A DNA stretch of 40,378 bases from Polaromonas sp. (GTDB lineage: Bacteria > Pseudomonadota > Gammaproteobacteria > Burkholderiales > Burkholderiaceae_C). A model generated the notes under the pieces. That model was given only the letters and a program-made list of their open reading frames with translations. It was not told the DNA's origin and did not search any database. This document shows positions 33,195-40,378 of the stretch, piece by piece. The number at the start of each line of letters is the position of its first letter. Within the stretch, counting starts at the first letter, position 1. The translations under genes and the position numbers were made by a program. The stretch lies in contig JAIPCZ010000024.1 of NCBI GenBank assembly GCA_021737975.1, positions 1 through 40,378 of the forward strand, given 5' to 3'.

Positions 33195-34535
33195 GTGGAC
33201 ATTTTTCTGCAACTGATAGTGATACTGGTCTGCCTGTTTTACGGGGCCAGAAAAGGTGGCGTGGCGCTGGGCCTGCTCGGCGGCATCGGCATTGTCATCA
33301 TGGTTTTTGTTTTTGGGCTCAAGCCCGGCAAACCGCCGGTCGATGTGATGTTGACCATCATCGCCGTGGTGGCCGCTTCTGCCACCCTACAGGCCTCGGG
33401 TGGCCTGGAAGTGATGCTCAAGGGCGCTGAAAAACTGCTGCGCCGCAACCCTAAATACATCTCGATCCTGGCGCCGTTCGTGACCTGCTTCCTGACCATC
33501 CTGTGTGGCACGGGTCACGTGGTTTACACCATGCTGCCCATCATTTATGACATTGCGATCAAAAACGGCATTCGGCCCGAACGGCCCATGGCGGGCTCAT
33601 CCATTGCCAGCCAGATGGGTATTCTGGCCAGCCCGGTGTCGGTGGCCGTGGTGTCCCTGGTGGCGTTTCTGGCCAAGGTGCCGGTGGACGGCCACGTGAT
33701 CGACTTCATCCAGGTGCTCTCCATCACGATTCCCTCGACCCTGGCGGGCGTGCTGATCATTGGCATCTTCAGCTGGTTTCGCGGCAAGGACCTCGACAAA
33801 GACCCCGAGTTTCAGGCACGCATTGCCGACCCGGAACAACGCAGAATTGTCTACGGCGACAGCGCCACGCTGATGGGTAAATCCCTGAGCAGCGGCCAAT
33901 GGACCGCCATGTGGATCTTCCTGGGTGCCATTGTGGTGGTGGCCTTCTTGGGCGCCTACCCCGCCCTGCGGCCGGCCTTCGATGGCAAACCACTGTCGAT
34001 GGTGCTCACCATCCAGATGTTCATGCTGCTGGCTGGTGCCCTGATGATCCTTTTCACCAAAACCGACCCCTCCAGCATCGGCAAGACCGAGGTCTTTCGC
34101 GCCGGCATGATCGCCGTGGTGGCAGTGTTTGGTATTGCCTGGATGGCCGACACGGTGTTCGAGGCCCACCTGCCCGAATTGAAGGCAGCGCTCTCCGAAC
34201 TGGTTCAGACCCAACCCTGGACCTATGCGATCGCCCTGCTGCTGGTGTCCAAGCTGGTGAATTCACAGGCCGCGGCCATCAGCGCCATGGTGCCCGTGGG
34301 TCTGGCCATTGGTGTGCCACCCGGTTACATCGTGGCCTTTGCCGCCGCTTCTTATGGTTATTACATCCTGCCGACCTACCCCAGCGACCTGGCTGCCATC
34401 CAGTTTGACCGCTCAGGCACCACCCGCATCGGCAAGTATGTGATCAACCACAGCTTCATCATTCCGGGCCTGATTGGTGTGGGCACCTCGTGCCTGACAG
34501 GTTACCTGCTGGCCTCGGCCAGTGGCTTGATCTAA
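33195..34535 (+). CDS. dcuB: Anaerobic C4-dicarboxylate transporter DcuB
   Basis: A 446-residue Dcu-family antiporter that exchanges external fumarate, malate or aspartate for succinate in fumarate respiration. The protein closely resembles E. coli DcuB through its length: [20 protein letters not shown] at the N-terminus, then [35 protein letters not shown], and [20 protein letters not shown] near the C-terminus. It has about ten to twelve hydrophobic segments. AAGGAG precedes the GTG start at 33195. An FNR-like box upstream supports low-oxygen expression. No fumarate reductase, fumarase or DcuSR sensor is in the window. Confidence 0.94.
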   Translation: MDIFLQLIVILVCLFYGARKGGVALGLLGGIGIVIMVFVFGLKPGKPPVDVMLTIIAVVAASATLQASGGLEVMLKGAEKLLRRNPKYISILAPFVTCFLTILCGTGHVVYTMLPIIYDIAIKNGIRPERPMAGSSIASQMGILASPVSVAVVSLVAFLAKVPVDGHVIDFIQVLSITIPSTLAGVLIIGIFSWFRGKDLDKDPEFQARIADPEQRRIVYGDSATLMGKSLSSGQWTAMWIFLGAIVVVAFLGAYPALRPAFDGKPLSMVLTIQMFMLLAGALMILFTKTDPSSIGKTEVFRAGMIAVVAVFGIAWMADTVFEAHLPELKAALSELVQTQPWTYAIALLLVSKLVNSQAAAISAMVPVGLAIGVPPGYIVAFAAASYGYYILPTYPSDLAAIQFDRSGTTRIGKYVINHSFIIPGLIGVGTSCLTGYLLASASGLI

Positions 34536-34570
34536 CGGACCGAGCCGGGTAAACCGCATCGATTTTTCGA

Positions 34571-34597
34571 CACCCGGACGCCTAAAATGTCCGGGTG
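34571..34597 (+). other. Stem-loop enclosing the mutL promoter -10 and start codon
   Basis: CACCCGGAC and GTCCGGGTG form a perfect nine-bp stem; the GTG start of mutL (34595-34597) is the last three bases of the right arm. The loop carries TAAAAT (34583-34588), a good -10 hexamer placed six bases before the GTG. If transcription starts at the GTG, the hairpin would form only in read-through RNA from dcuB, hiding the mutL start there. Confidence 0.5.
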
Positions 34598-36505
34598 AAC
34601 ACCGACCCAACGCCCCCACCCCAATTTTCCCGCCGCCCGATCCGCGAACTGCCCGACGCCCTGATCAGCCAGATCGCCGCGGGCGAGGTGGTCGAGCGAC
34701 CCGCCTCGGTGGTGCGTGAACTGGTCGACAACGCGCTCGATGCCGGGGCCGGCCAGATCACGGTCCGGCTGCTGGCCGGCGGTGTGCGCCTGATCAGCGT
34801 GGAAGACGACGGCTCGGGCATCCTGCCCGAGGAGTTGCCGATTGCGCTCAAGCGCCATGCCACCAGCAAAATTGGCAGCCTGGCCGACCTGGAATCGGTC
34901 GGCACCATGGGTTTTCGCGGCGAGGCGCTGGCCGCCATCAATGCCATTGCCGATTGTGCCCTGCTGTCTCGCGTGAGCGGCCAGGCGCATGCCTACCTGC
35001 TCGAGGGCCAGACCGGCGAGATCACACCGGTGGCGCGCAGCACCGGCACCACGGTCGAGGTCAAGGAGCTGTTCTTTTCAACACCTGCGCGACGGAAATT
35101 CCTCAAGACCGATGCCACCGAGCTGGCGCACTGTGTCGAGGCCGTGCGCCGGCACGCCCTGGCCCGGCCCGATGTCGGTTTTGCCATCTGGCACGAAGGC
35201 AAGCTGGTCGCGCAATGGCGGCGCTGCGGCGAGGCAGGCAGCCTGCCCGCGTTGGAGCAGCGCCTGGCCGATGTGCTGGGCAGCGACTTTGTCGAGCGCT
35301 CGGTCTGGGTCGACTTTTCCAGCCGCGCGGCACCCGGCAGGCCGGATTACGCGCCCGTCATCAAGGTCTGGGGCCGGGCCGGCATTCCCGACGCGGCAAG
35401 GGCGCGCGCCGACCAGCAGTTCTGTTATGTCAATGGTCGTTTTGTTCGCGACAAAGTCATCACCCACGCGGCGCGCAGTGCCTTTGAAGACGTGCTGCAC
35501 GGCCAACGCCAGCCGGTCTATGCGCTGTACATCGAACTGGACCCGGCACGGGTCGATGTCAACGTGCACCCGACCAAGATCGAGGTGCGTTTTCGCAACA
35601 GCCGCGAGGTCCACCAGGCGGTGCGCCACGCCGTCGAAAGTGCGCTCGCGGCCCCGCGCGCCGGACAGACCGCGCCCGACGGCGCAGCCAAGCTGACCCA
35701 TCCCTTGGCCTGGCCTGTGCGGGGCGGTGATGCGGACCGCGCCGTGGCGCCTGGTGCCGACGGCTCCGAGCGTGCGCCCGCGCCGTTTTCCTATGCCCAG
35801 GCGGCAATGCGTTTTGACACGCCCGTGGGTCATCGGGTCAGTGACCTTGGCGCGCTTTGGTCCGCCCCCGCCGACACCCCAATCCAGCCAACGGCCCTGC
35901 CCGCCGGTGACTGGCCGCTGGGCCGGGCGCTGGCGCAGCTCAAGGGCATCTACATCCTGGCTGAAAATTCCCAGGGTCTCGTCATTGTCGACATGCACGC
36001 GGCACATGAGCGCATCGTTTACGAGCGGCTCAAGACGCAGTGGTCCGAGGCCCGTGACGGGTCCTGCCTGCCGAGCCAGCCCTTGCTGATCCCCGCCGCT
36101 TTTGCCGCGACGCCCGTGGAGGTGGCCACCGCCGAATCCCATACCGCCACCCTGCTCAGGCTGGGGCTCGACATCACGCCGTTCTCGGGAAAGACGCTGG
36201 TGGTGCGCGCCGTGCCGACCACGCTCGCGCAGGGTGATGCCGTGGAACTCGCGCGCAGTGTGCTGACCGAACTGGGCCAGCATGAGGCCAGCAGCGTGGT
36301 GCAGCGCGCCCACAACGAGTTGCTCGGCACCATGGCCTGCCACGGCGCGGTGCGCGCCAACCGGCATCTGACGCTGGAAGAAATGAACGCGCTCCTTCGC
36401 CAGATGGAAGCCACCGAACGCAGCGACCAGTGCAACCACGGTCGCCCCACCTGGCGCCCGGTCAGCCTGCGCGAACTCGATGCCCTGTTCATGCGCGGAC
36501 GCTGA
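34595..36505 (+). CDS. mutL: DNA mismatch repair protein MutL
   Basis: MutL links MutS mismatch recognition to strand removal. The 636-residue protein has the N-terminal GHKL ATPase: ELVDNALDAGA, DDGSGI and GFRGEALAAI. The C-terminal dimerisation domain holds the endonuclease motif DxHA(x)2E(x)4E as DMHAAHERIVYE (about 466-477), plus ACHGAVRAN (about 582) and CNHGRP (about 612). It is therefore likely a nicking MutL, like that of most bacteria without MutH. The usual Gln of DQHA is Met here. The linker between domains is long and proline/alanine-rich. The GTG start lacks a ribosome site and probably makes a leaderless message. Confidence 0.95.
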   Translation: MNTDPTPPPQFSRRPIRELPDALISQIAAGEVVERPASVVRELVDNALDAGAGQITVRLLAGGVRLISVEDDGSGILPEELPIALKRHATSKIGSLADLESVGTMGFRGEALAAINAIADCALLSRVSGQAHAYLLEGQTGEITPVARSTGTTVEVKELFFSTPARRKFLKTDATELAHCVEAVRRHALARPDVGFAIWHEGKLVAQWRRCGEAGSLPALEQRLADVLGSDFVERSVWVDFSSRAAPGRPDYAPVIKVWGRAGIPDAARARADQQFCYVNGRFVRDKVITHAARSAFEDVLHGQRQPVYALYIELDPARVDVNVHPTKIEVRFRNSREVHQAVRHAVESALAAPRAGQTAPDGAAKLTHPLAWPVRGGDADRAVAPGADGSERAPAPFSYAQAAMRFDTPVGHRVSDLGALWSAPADTPIQPTALPAGDWPLGRALAQLKGIYILAENSQGLVIVDMHAAHERIVYERLKTQWSEARDGSCLPSQPLLIPAAFAATPVEVATAESHTATLLRLGLDITPFSGKTLVVRAVPTTLAQGDAVELARSVLTELGQHEASSVVQRAHNELLGTMACHGAVRANRHLTLEEMNALLRQMEATERSDQCNHGRPTWRPVSLRELDALFMRGR

Positions 36506-36548
36506 GCCCGCCTGCATCACCGACCCGTGTTCATGAGCGATTGCCACT

Positions 36549-37958
36549 TTGTTCAACCCCTTTAAACAACTGATGCGCCACCCGGCGCAGCGCAGCCGGC
36601 TCACCACCGAGCTGCGCAGTCTGTGGCAGTTGGCCTGGCCGATCCTGGTCGGTCAACTGGCCTACGTGGGCATGGCCGTGGTCGATGTGGCCATGGCGGG
36701 CCACGCCTCGGCGCAGGACCTCGCGGGCGTGTCGCTGGGTGTGTCGATCTGGAACATACTCAGCATCACCATGATGGGCGTGACCATGGCCGTCAACCCG
36801 ATGGTCGCGCACGAAGTGGGTTCCGGCGACCTGTCCAGGGTCCCGCATCTGGTGCGCCAGGCCTTGTGGAAAGCGCTGGCCGTGGGCTTGCTGGCGGCGG
36901 CCGCCGCCAATCTGGCCGCGCAGCTGTTCCAGCACATGACGCTGGAACCCTATGTGCGCGACCTGGCCACCGATTTTGTCTGGATCACCAGTCTGTCGAT
37001 GCCCCTGTTTGCCTGCTATCGCGTGCTCTACGGTTACAGCACCAGCATCAACCAGACCCGCCCCCTGATGGTGATCGCCCTGCTGTCGCTCGGACTCAAC
37101 ATCATGGTCAACAGCCTGCTGGTTTTTGGAACGCTGGGATTTCCGCGCCTCGGCGGCCTCGGCTGTGCCTGGGCGACGCTGGCCACCGTGGCATTCAATT
37201 TGCTGGCGCTGCTGTGGTGGATGCAGCGCGCCAGCCCCTACCGTGCCACCTGGCCGCTGGACCGTTTTGAGGCGCCGCACTGGCCGCAGATCAGGAGCCT
37301 GTTCAAACTGGGCCTGCCGATCGGCATCACCTACTTTGCCGAGACCAGCGCCTTCGGCCTGATTGCGCTGCTGATTGCCGAATTTGGCAGCACCCAGATG
37401 GCGGCACACCAGATTGCGCTCAATTTCACCTCACTGGTGTTCATGGTGCCCTTGAGCCTGGGGCTGGCCCTGCTGACCCGCGTGGGCCAGTCGCTGGGTG
37501 CGGGTGAGCCGGTGCTGGCGCGGTATCAGGCCTGGGTCGGTGTGGCGCTGGGTCTGGCTTTCGCGGTGGCGTCGGCCACGCTGATGGCGGTCTTCAGCCA
37601 GTCCATCGCCCGCGCCTACACCGGCGACACGGCAGTGATCGCGCTCACAGCGCAGTTGCTGCTGCTTGCCGCCATTTTCCAGCTCTCGGACGCCACCCAG
37701 GTGGTCGCCAGTTGCGCCATTCGCGGCTACAAGGTCACGCGGGCACCCATGGTGATCCACCTGACCGCGTTCTGGGTTTTTTCGCTGCCGCTTGGCTACG
37801 TGCTGGGGCTGGCACCGGCCTGGGCACCTTGGGCGCCGGCGCAAGCCATGGCAGCCCAGGGCTTCTGGATTGCGCTGGTGCTCGGCCTGACCATTGCCGC
37901 GCTCGGCCTCACCGCCCTGCTGCGTCAGGTGGCCCGCAGCAGACTGGTGTCACATTAA
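36549..37958 (+). CDS. MATE family efflux transporter
   Basis: A 469-residue multidrug and toxic compound extrusion protein with twelve membrane segments in two homologous halves. The first half has LAWPILVGQLAYVGMAVVDV and AMAGHASAQDLAGVSLG; the second has GLPIGITYFAETSAFGLIAL and AAHQIALNFTSLVFM. Both are typical of NorM-like pumps that use sodium or protons to export cationic drugs. The substrate is unknown. A TTG at 36549 or an ATG eight codons later at 36573 may be the start; neither has a clear ribosome site. It lies 43 bases after mutL and converges on scoB with 22 bases between. Confidence 0.9.
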   Translation: MFNPFKQLMRHPAQRSRLTTELRSLWQLAWPILVGQLAYVGMAVVDVAMAGHASAQDLAGVSLGVSIWNILSITMMGVTMAVNPMVAHEVGSGDLSRVPHLVRQALWKALAVGLLAAAAANLAAQLFQHMTLEPYVRDLATDFVWITSLSMPLFACYRVLYGYSTSINQTRPLMVIALLSLGLNIMVNSLLVFGTLGFPRLGGLGCAWATLATVAFNLLALLWWMQRASPYRATWPLDRFEAPHWPQIRSLFKLGLPIGITYFAETSAFGLIALLIAEFGSTQMAAHQIALNFTSLVFMVPLSLGLALLTRVGQSLGAGEPVLARYQAWVGVALGLAFAVASATLMAVFSQSIARAYTGDTAVIALTAQLLLLAAIFQLSDATQVVASCAIRGYKVTRAPMVIHLTAFWVFSLPLGYVLGLAPAWAPWAPAQAMAAQGFWIALVLGLTIAALGLTALLRQVARSRLVSH

Positions 37959-37980
37959 CCGGAATCCGACCCCGCAAATT

Positions 37981-38619
37981 TCAGTGCAGGGCCACACCGG
38001 TCTTGGAGGCCAGCTCTTCCATCGTCACGCCCGGGGCACGCTGCACCACCTTGAGCCCGTGCGGCGTGATGTCCATCACGGCCAGGTCGGTGATGATGCG
38101 GTCCACCACACTCACGCCGGTCAGGGGCAGCGTGCAACGGGGCAGAATCTTGAGGTCGATGGTGCCGTCTTTCTTTTTGGCCACGTGCTCCATCAACACC
38201 ACCACACTTTTCACGCCGCCCACCAGGTCCATGGCGCCGCCCATGCCCTTGACCATCTTGCCCGGGATCATCCAGTTGGCCAGGTCGCCCGTTTCGCTGA
38301 CCTGCATGGCACCCAGAATGCTCAAATTGATCTTGCCGCCGCGAATCATCGCAAAACTGTCGTGGCTGCCAAAAATGCTGGAGCCGGCAATCGTGGTGAC
38401 GGTTTGTTTGCCGGCGTTGATGAGGTCGGCGTCCACCTCGTCGTCGGTGGGAAAGGGGCCAATGCCCAGCATGCCGTTTTCACTTTGCAGCCAGACCTCG
38501 ATGTCGGGCGGAACAAAATTGGCCACCAGCGTGGGCAGTCCGATGCCCAGGTTCACATAAAAACCGTCCTGCAATTCACTGGCTGCAATAGCGGCCATTT
38601 CTTCGTGTGTCCAAGCCAT
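37981..38619 (-). CDS. scoB: 3-oxoacid CoA-transferase subunit B
   Basis: The B subunit of a succinyl-CoA:3-ketoacid CoA-transferase. It holds the catalytic Glu, about residue 47, in the SENG motif (LQSENGMLG) that forms the glutamyl-CoA intermediate. From the ATG at 38619 (AGGAG seven bases upstream) it has 212 residues; a TTG two codons upstream is less likely. [19 protein letters not shown] is also typical. With ScoA it would move CoA between succinyl-CoA and acetoacetate or similar acids. It starts two bases after the scoA stop. A butyrate- or acetate-specific transferase cannot be ruled out from sequence. Confidence 0.93.
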   Translation of the reverse strand: MAWTHEEMAAIAASELQDGFYVNLGIGLPTLVANFVPPDIEVWLQSENGMLGIGPFPTDDEVDADLINAGKQTVTTIAGSSIFGSHDSFAMIRGGKINLSILGAMQVSETGDLANWMIPGKMVKGMGGAMDLVGGVKSVVVLMEHVAKKKDGTIDLKILPRCTLPLTGVSVVDRIITDLAVMDITPHGLKVVQRAPGVTMEELASKTGVALH

Positions 38620-38621
38620 GG

Positions 38622-39338
38622 TCAAACTCCTGCTTTGTTGGATTTTTCGGTAATGGTGCGCTTTTCAATGCGCTTCTCGGGTGTGGCATTGAGCACAATG
38701 CGGTTCACGTAAATGCCGGGCAAATGCACGCTGTCGGGATCGAAGCTGCCGGTTTCGACAATTTCCTCCACTTCAACCACCGTGATCTTGCCGGCCATGG
38801 CCACCGCCGGGTTGAAGTTGCGCGCGGTGCGCCTGAACAGCAGGTTGCCGCTCCTGTCGGCCTTCCAGGCCTTCACCAGCGACACATCGGGCACCAGGGC
38901 GTGCTCCAGAATGTAGACATGCCCGTCGAAGACCCGGTTCTCCTTGCCCTCGGCCACCAGCGTGCCCACCCCGGTGCGCACATAAAACGCCGGAATGCCG
39001 GCGCCGCCAGCGCGCAGCTTTTCGGCCAGCGTGCCCTGGGGCGTGAACTCGAGTTGCAGCTCACCGGCCAGGTACTGGCGCTCGAACTCCTTGTTCTCGC
39101 CCACGTAGCTGGAAATCATCTTGCTGATCTGGCGCGTTTCAAGCAACTTGCCCAGACCAAACCCGTCGACACCCGCATTGTTCGAGATCACGGTCAGGTC
39201 ACTGACCCCGGTGTCGCGCAAGGCGTCGATCAAGGCCTCGGGGATGCCGCACAGGCCAAAACCACCGACTGCCAGCAACTGGCCGTCCCGGACAATGCCT
39301 TGCAGCGCTGCGGCGGCGGAAGGGTAAACTTTTTTCAC
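38622..39338 (-). CDS. scoA: 3-oxoacid CoA-transferase subunit A
   Basis: The 238-residue A subunit partner of ScoB. The glycine-rich CoA-binding loop [12 protein letters not shown] is at about residues 25-36, followed by [18 protein letters not shown] and [20 protein letters not shown], both typical of SCOT subunit A. The GTG start at 39336-39338 has GGAG eight bases upstream. It is the first gene of the scoAB operon. A dyad, ACTACG-N18-CGTAGT, lies at 39366-39395 in its promoter gap, facing the divergent PAS-LuxR gene. Confidence 0.94.
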   Translation of the reverse strand: MKKVYPSAAAALQGIVRDGQLLAVGGFGLCGIPEALIDALRDTGVSDLTVISNNAGVDGFGLGKLLETRQISKMISSYVGENKEFERQYLAGELQLEFTPQGTLAEKLRAGGAGIPAFYVRTGVGTLVAEGKENRVFDGHVYILEHALVPDVSLVKAWKADRSGNLLFRRTARNFNPAVAMAGKITVVEVEEIVETGSFDPDSVHLPGIYVNRIVLNATPEKRIEKRTITEKSNKAGV

Positions 39339-39365
39339 TTTGAAATCTCCGGTGGTAACAGTGAC

Positions 39366-39395
39366 ACTACGATACTACTTAATTCCATACGTAGT
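39366..39395. promoter_or_regulatory. Dyad in the scoA promoter gap
   Basis: ACTACG and CGTAGT are inverted halves 18 bases apart; the right half contains the palindrome TACGTA. It lies 28 bases upstream of the scoA GTG and about 96 bases from the divergent PAS-LuxR start. It is a candidate site for a LuxR-type activator, perhaps the neighbour itself. The assignment is a guess from position. Confidence 0.4.
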
Positions 39396-39404
39396 TTTTC
39401 GTAA

Positions 39405-39471
39405 GGTCTGACCCGCAAGTCTTTCTAATCAGTTGGGGTCAGAGCACGTCGCTTCGCGAGTGGTCTGACCC
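39405..39471 (+). repeat. REP-like palindrome, copy C plus a truncated upstream unit
   Basis: The full copy covers 39435-39471, and the last ten bases of another unit (GGTCTGACCC) sit at 39405-39414, exactly 57 bases before the end of the full copy. The linker CTAATCAGTT is the same as at the hslO locus. The inner stem TCGC-GAA-GCGA is perfect here. It ends 20 bases before the PAS-LuxR ATG, the same layout as at hslO. Confidence 0.8.
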
Positions 39472-39491
39472 GCAAGTTTTCAAATTTGATC

Positions 39492-40049
39492 ATGGACATC
39501 GATTACCGGCTTGCCTTCGAAATGGCGCCCGTGGGGCTGGCCCTCTCACGCAACCGCATCATGGTGGACTGCAACCGCCACCTGTGCGAAATGTTTGGCG
39601 CCGCGCCCGACCAACTCATCGGCCAGTCCTTTCAGGTGCTCTACCCCAGCGCGCTGGAGTTCGAGCGCACCGGCCAGCGCATCGCGCCGCTGCTCAACCG
39701 CAACGGCACCTACGCGGATGACCGCATCATGAAGCGGGTGGATGGCCGCTTCAAGGGCGAAACCTTCTGGTGCCACGTGACCGGCCGTGCCCTCAACCAG
39801 GCGGCACCGCATGAGGCCGGCATCTGGACCTTCGAAGACCTGAGCGCCAGCCGCCCGGTCAAGGCCGAACTCACCGCACGAGAGCGCGAGGTGGCCGCGT
39901 CCCTGATGGATGGGCTGACCAGCAAGCAGATCGGCAGGGCCCTGGCCATCAGCCACCGGACCGTCGAAATCTACCGGGCCCGACTAATGCGAAAATACAA
40001 GGCATCCAATACCGGCGATTTGGTGCACAAGCTGATGTCGGGCAAATAG
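39492..40049 (+). CDS. PAS domain LuxR-type transcriptional regulator
   Basis: A 185-residue protein with an N-terminal PAS-like sensor (about 1-110; MDIDYRLAFEMAPVGLALSR, then DCNRHLCEMFG) and a C-terminal LuxR/GerE helix-turn-helix (about 125-182; LTAREREVAASLMDGLTSKQ, then SHRTVEIYRARLMRKY). There is no receiver domain. The signal is unknown. The ATG at 39492 is preferred over a TTG two codons upstream, though neither has a ribosome site. It diverges from scoAB, and such neighbours often control each other; in pseudomonads, LuxR-type regulators control acetate and sco genes. The leader contains the REP-like copy C. Confidence 0.87.
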   Translation: MDIDYRLAFEMAPVGLALSRNRIMVDCNRHLCEMFGAAPDQLIGQSFQVLYPSALEFERTGQRIAPLLNRNGTYADDRIMKRVDGRFKGETFWCHVTGRALNQAAPHEAGIWTFEDLSASRPVKAELTAREREVAASLMDGLTSKQIGRALAISHRTVEIYRARLMRKYKASNTGDLVHKLMSGK

Positions 40050-40131
40050 TGCGCCGAACTGCATCACTGAAGCCACCAGGTCACCGTCAGAAACAGTTTT
40101 TGTCACACGTTTTTTAACTCAAGGAAAAATC

Positions 40132-40378
40132 ATGGTTACAGCAAAAAAATCAAGCTCCCCTGCCGCCAGTGTCGCCCCCAAAGCAAAAGCGCCCGCAAAA
40201 AAGGCTGTCGCCGTGACGGCGCCAGCGCCTGTGGTAGCGCCGGCAGCCAAGGCCGCGGTCAAAAAGAGCCCGGCCAAAAAAGCCGCGCCCGCCAAGGCCA
40301 AGGCCAGCGCCGCCCCGGCGGCCGCACGCCCCGCCGTGACGATCGAGCAGCGCCAGAACTACATTCAAGTGGCCGCTT
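40132..40378 (+). CDS. Lysine/alanine-rich protein, probable DUF2934 (N-terminal part)
   Basis: The first 82 codons of a gene cut by the right edge. AAGGA lies eight bases before the ATG. Residues 2-66 are a histone H1-like run of Lys, Ala and Pro (KKSPAKKAAPAKAKA and similar), a probable flexible, positively charged tail that may bind DNA or another polyanion. The last visible part, VTIEQRQNYIQVAA, looks like the start of a DUF2934 domain, which usually follows such tails. No function is known for that domain. A single-base error in the repetitive part cannot be excluded without the rest. Confidence 0.7.
   Translation, partial: MVTAKKSSSPAASVAPKAKAPAKKAVAVTAPAPVVAPAAKAAVKKSPAKKAAPAKAKASAAPAAARPAVTIEQRQNYIQVAA

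Noticed and set aside
1..40378. tRNA, rRNA, complete insertion sequences or prophage genes
   Set aside because: None seen when reading the gaps and coding regions; the gaps are short and accounted for by promoters, hairpins and repeats.

Overview
The window is about 40.4 kb of GC-rich bacterial chromosome. Gene order and protein style point to a betaproteobacterium of the Burkholderiales, most like Comamonadaceae of the Rhodoferax/Polaromonas type. That placement is inferred from synteny and protein resemblance, not from a search. No rRNA, tRNA, CRISPR array, prophage or complete insertion sequence was seen. Most of the window is housekeeping sequence on the minus strand, followed by accessory metabolism.

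Region 1 (1-18042, all minus strand) is one long core block. In transcription order it holds rpsB, tsf, pyrH, frr, uppS, cdsA, dxr, rseP, bamA, skp, lpxD, fabZ, lpxA, lpxB, rnhB and a SpoU-type RNA methyltransferase, then carA, a leuE-type exporter and carB (cut by the window start). It joins translation (S2, EF-Ts, RRF), UMP kinase, isoprenoid and phospholipid precursor synthesis, outer-membrane protein assembly and lipid A synthesis. Many junctions are stop/start overlaps or gaps of a few bases, so translational coupling is likely. The rpsB leader can fold, and a rho-independent terminator-like hairpin lies between rpsB and tsf. carA has its own TATAAT promoter.

Region 2 (18224-26039) is mixed housekeeping. 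It holds hslO (Hsp33), a gamma carbonic anhydrase-like protein, a DUF455 ferritin-like protein, xerD, an AEC-type permease, queG, tsaE and an AmiC-type amidase. The hslO leader is two tandem copies of a 57-bp-period REP-like palindrome. queG and tsaE start head to head with overlapping coding ends. A 382-bp gene-free gap between the AEC permease and queG holds the least explained structure in the window: two long hairpins in opposite orientation whose stems differ but which share a 25-nt core (24/25 identical).

Region 3 (26041-32334) is a fructose-type sugar uptake locus. The binding protein, permease and ATPase (frcB, frcC, frcA) are followed by a FucU/RbsD-type mutarotase and a ROK regulator. 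Divergently placed are a PfkB sugar kinase and a P-loop kinase. Together they would import a sugar, interconvert its anomers, phosphorylate it and regulate the locus.

Region 4 (32342-40378) holds a DedA membrane protein; dcuB, a C4-dicarboxylate antiporter behind a good FNR-type box, which suggests anaerobic or microaerobic control; mutL of the endonuclease type with a likely leaderless GTG start; a MATE exporter; the scoAB CoA-transferase pair; a divergent PAS-LuxR regulator whose leader carries the same REP-like palindrome as hslO; and the start of a lysine/alanine-rich, probably DUF2934, protein cut by the window end.
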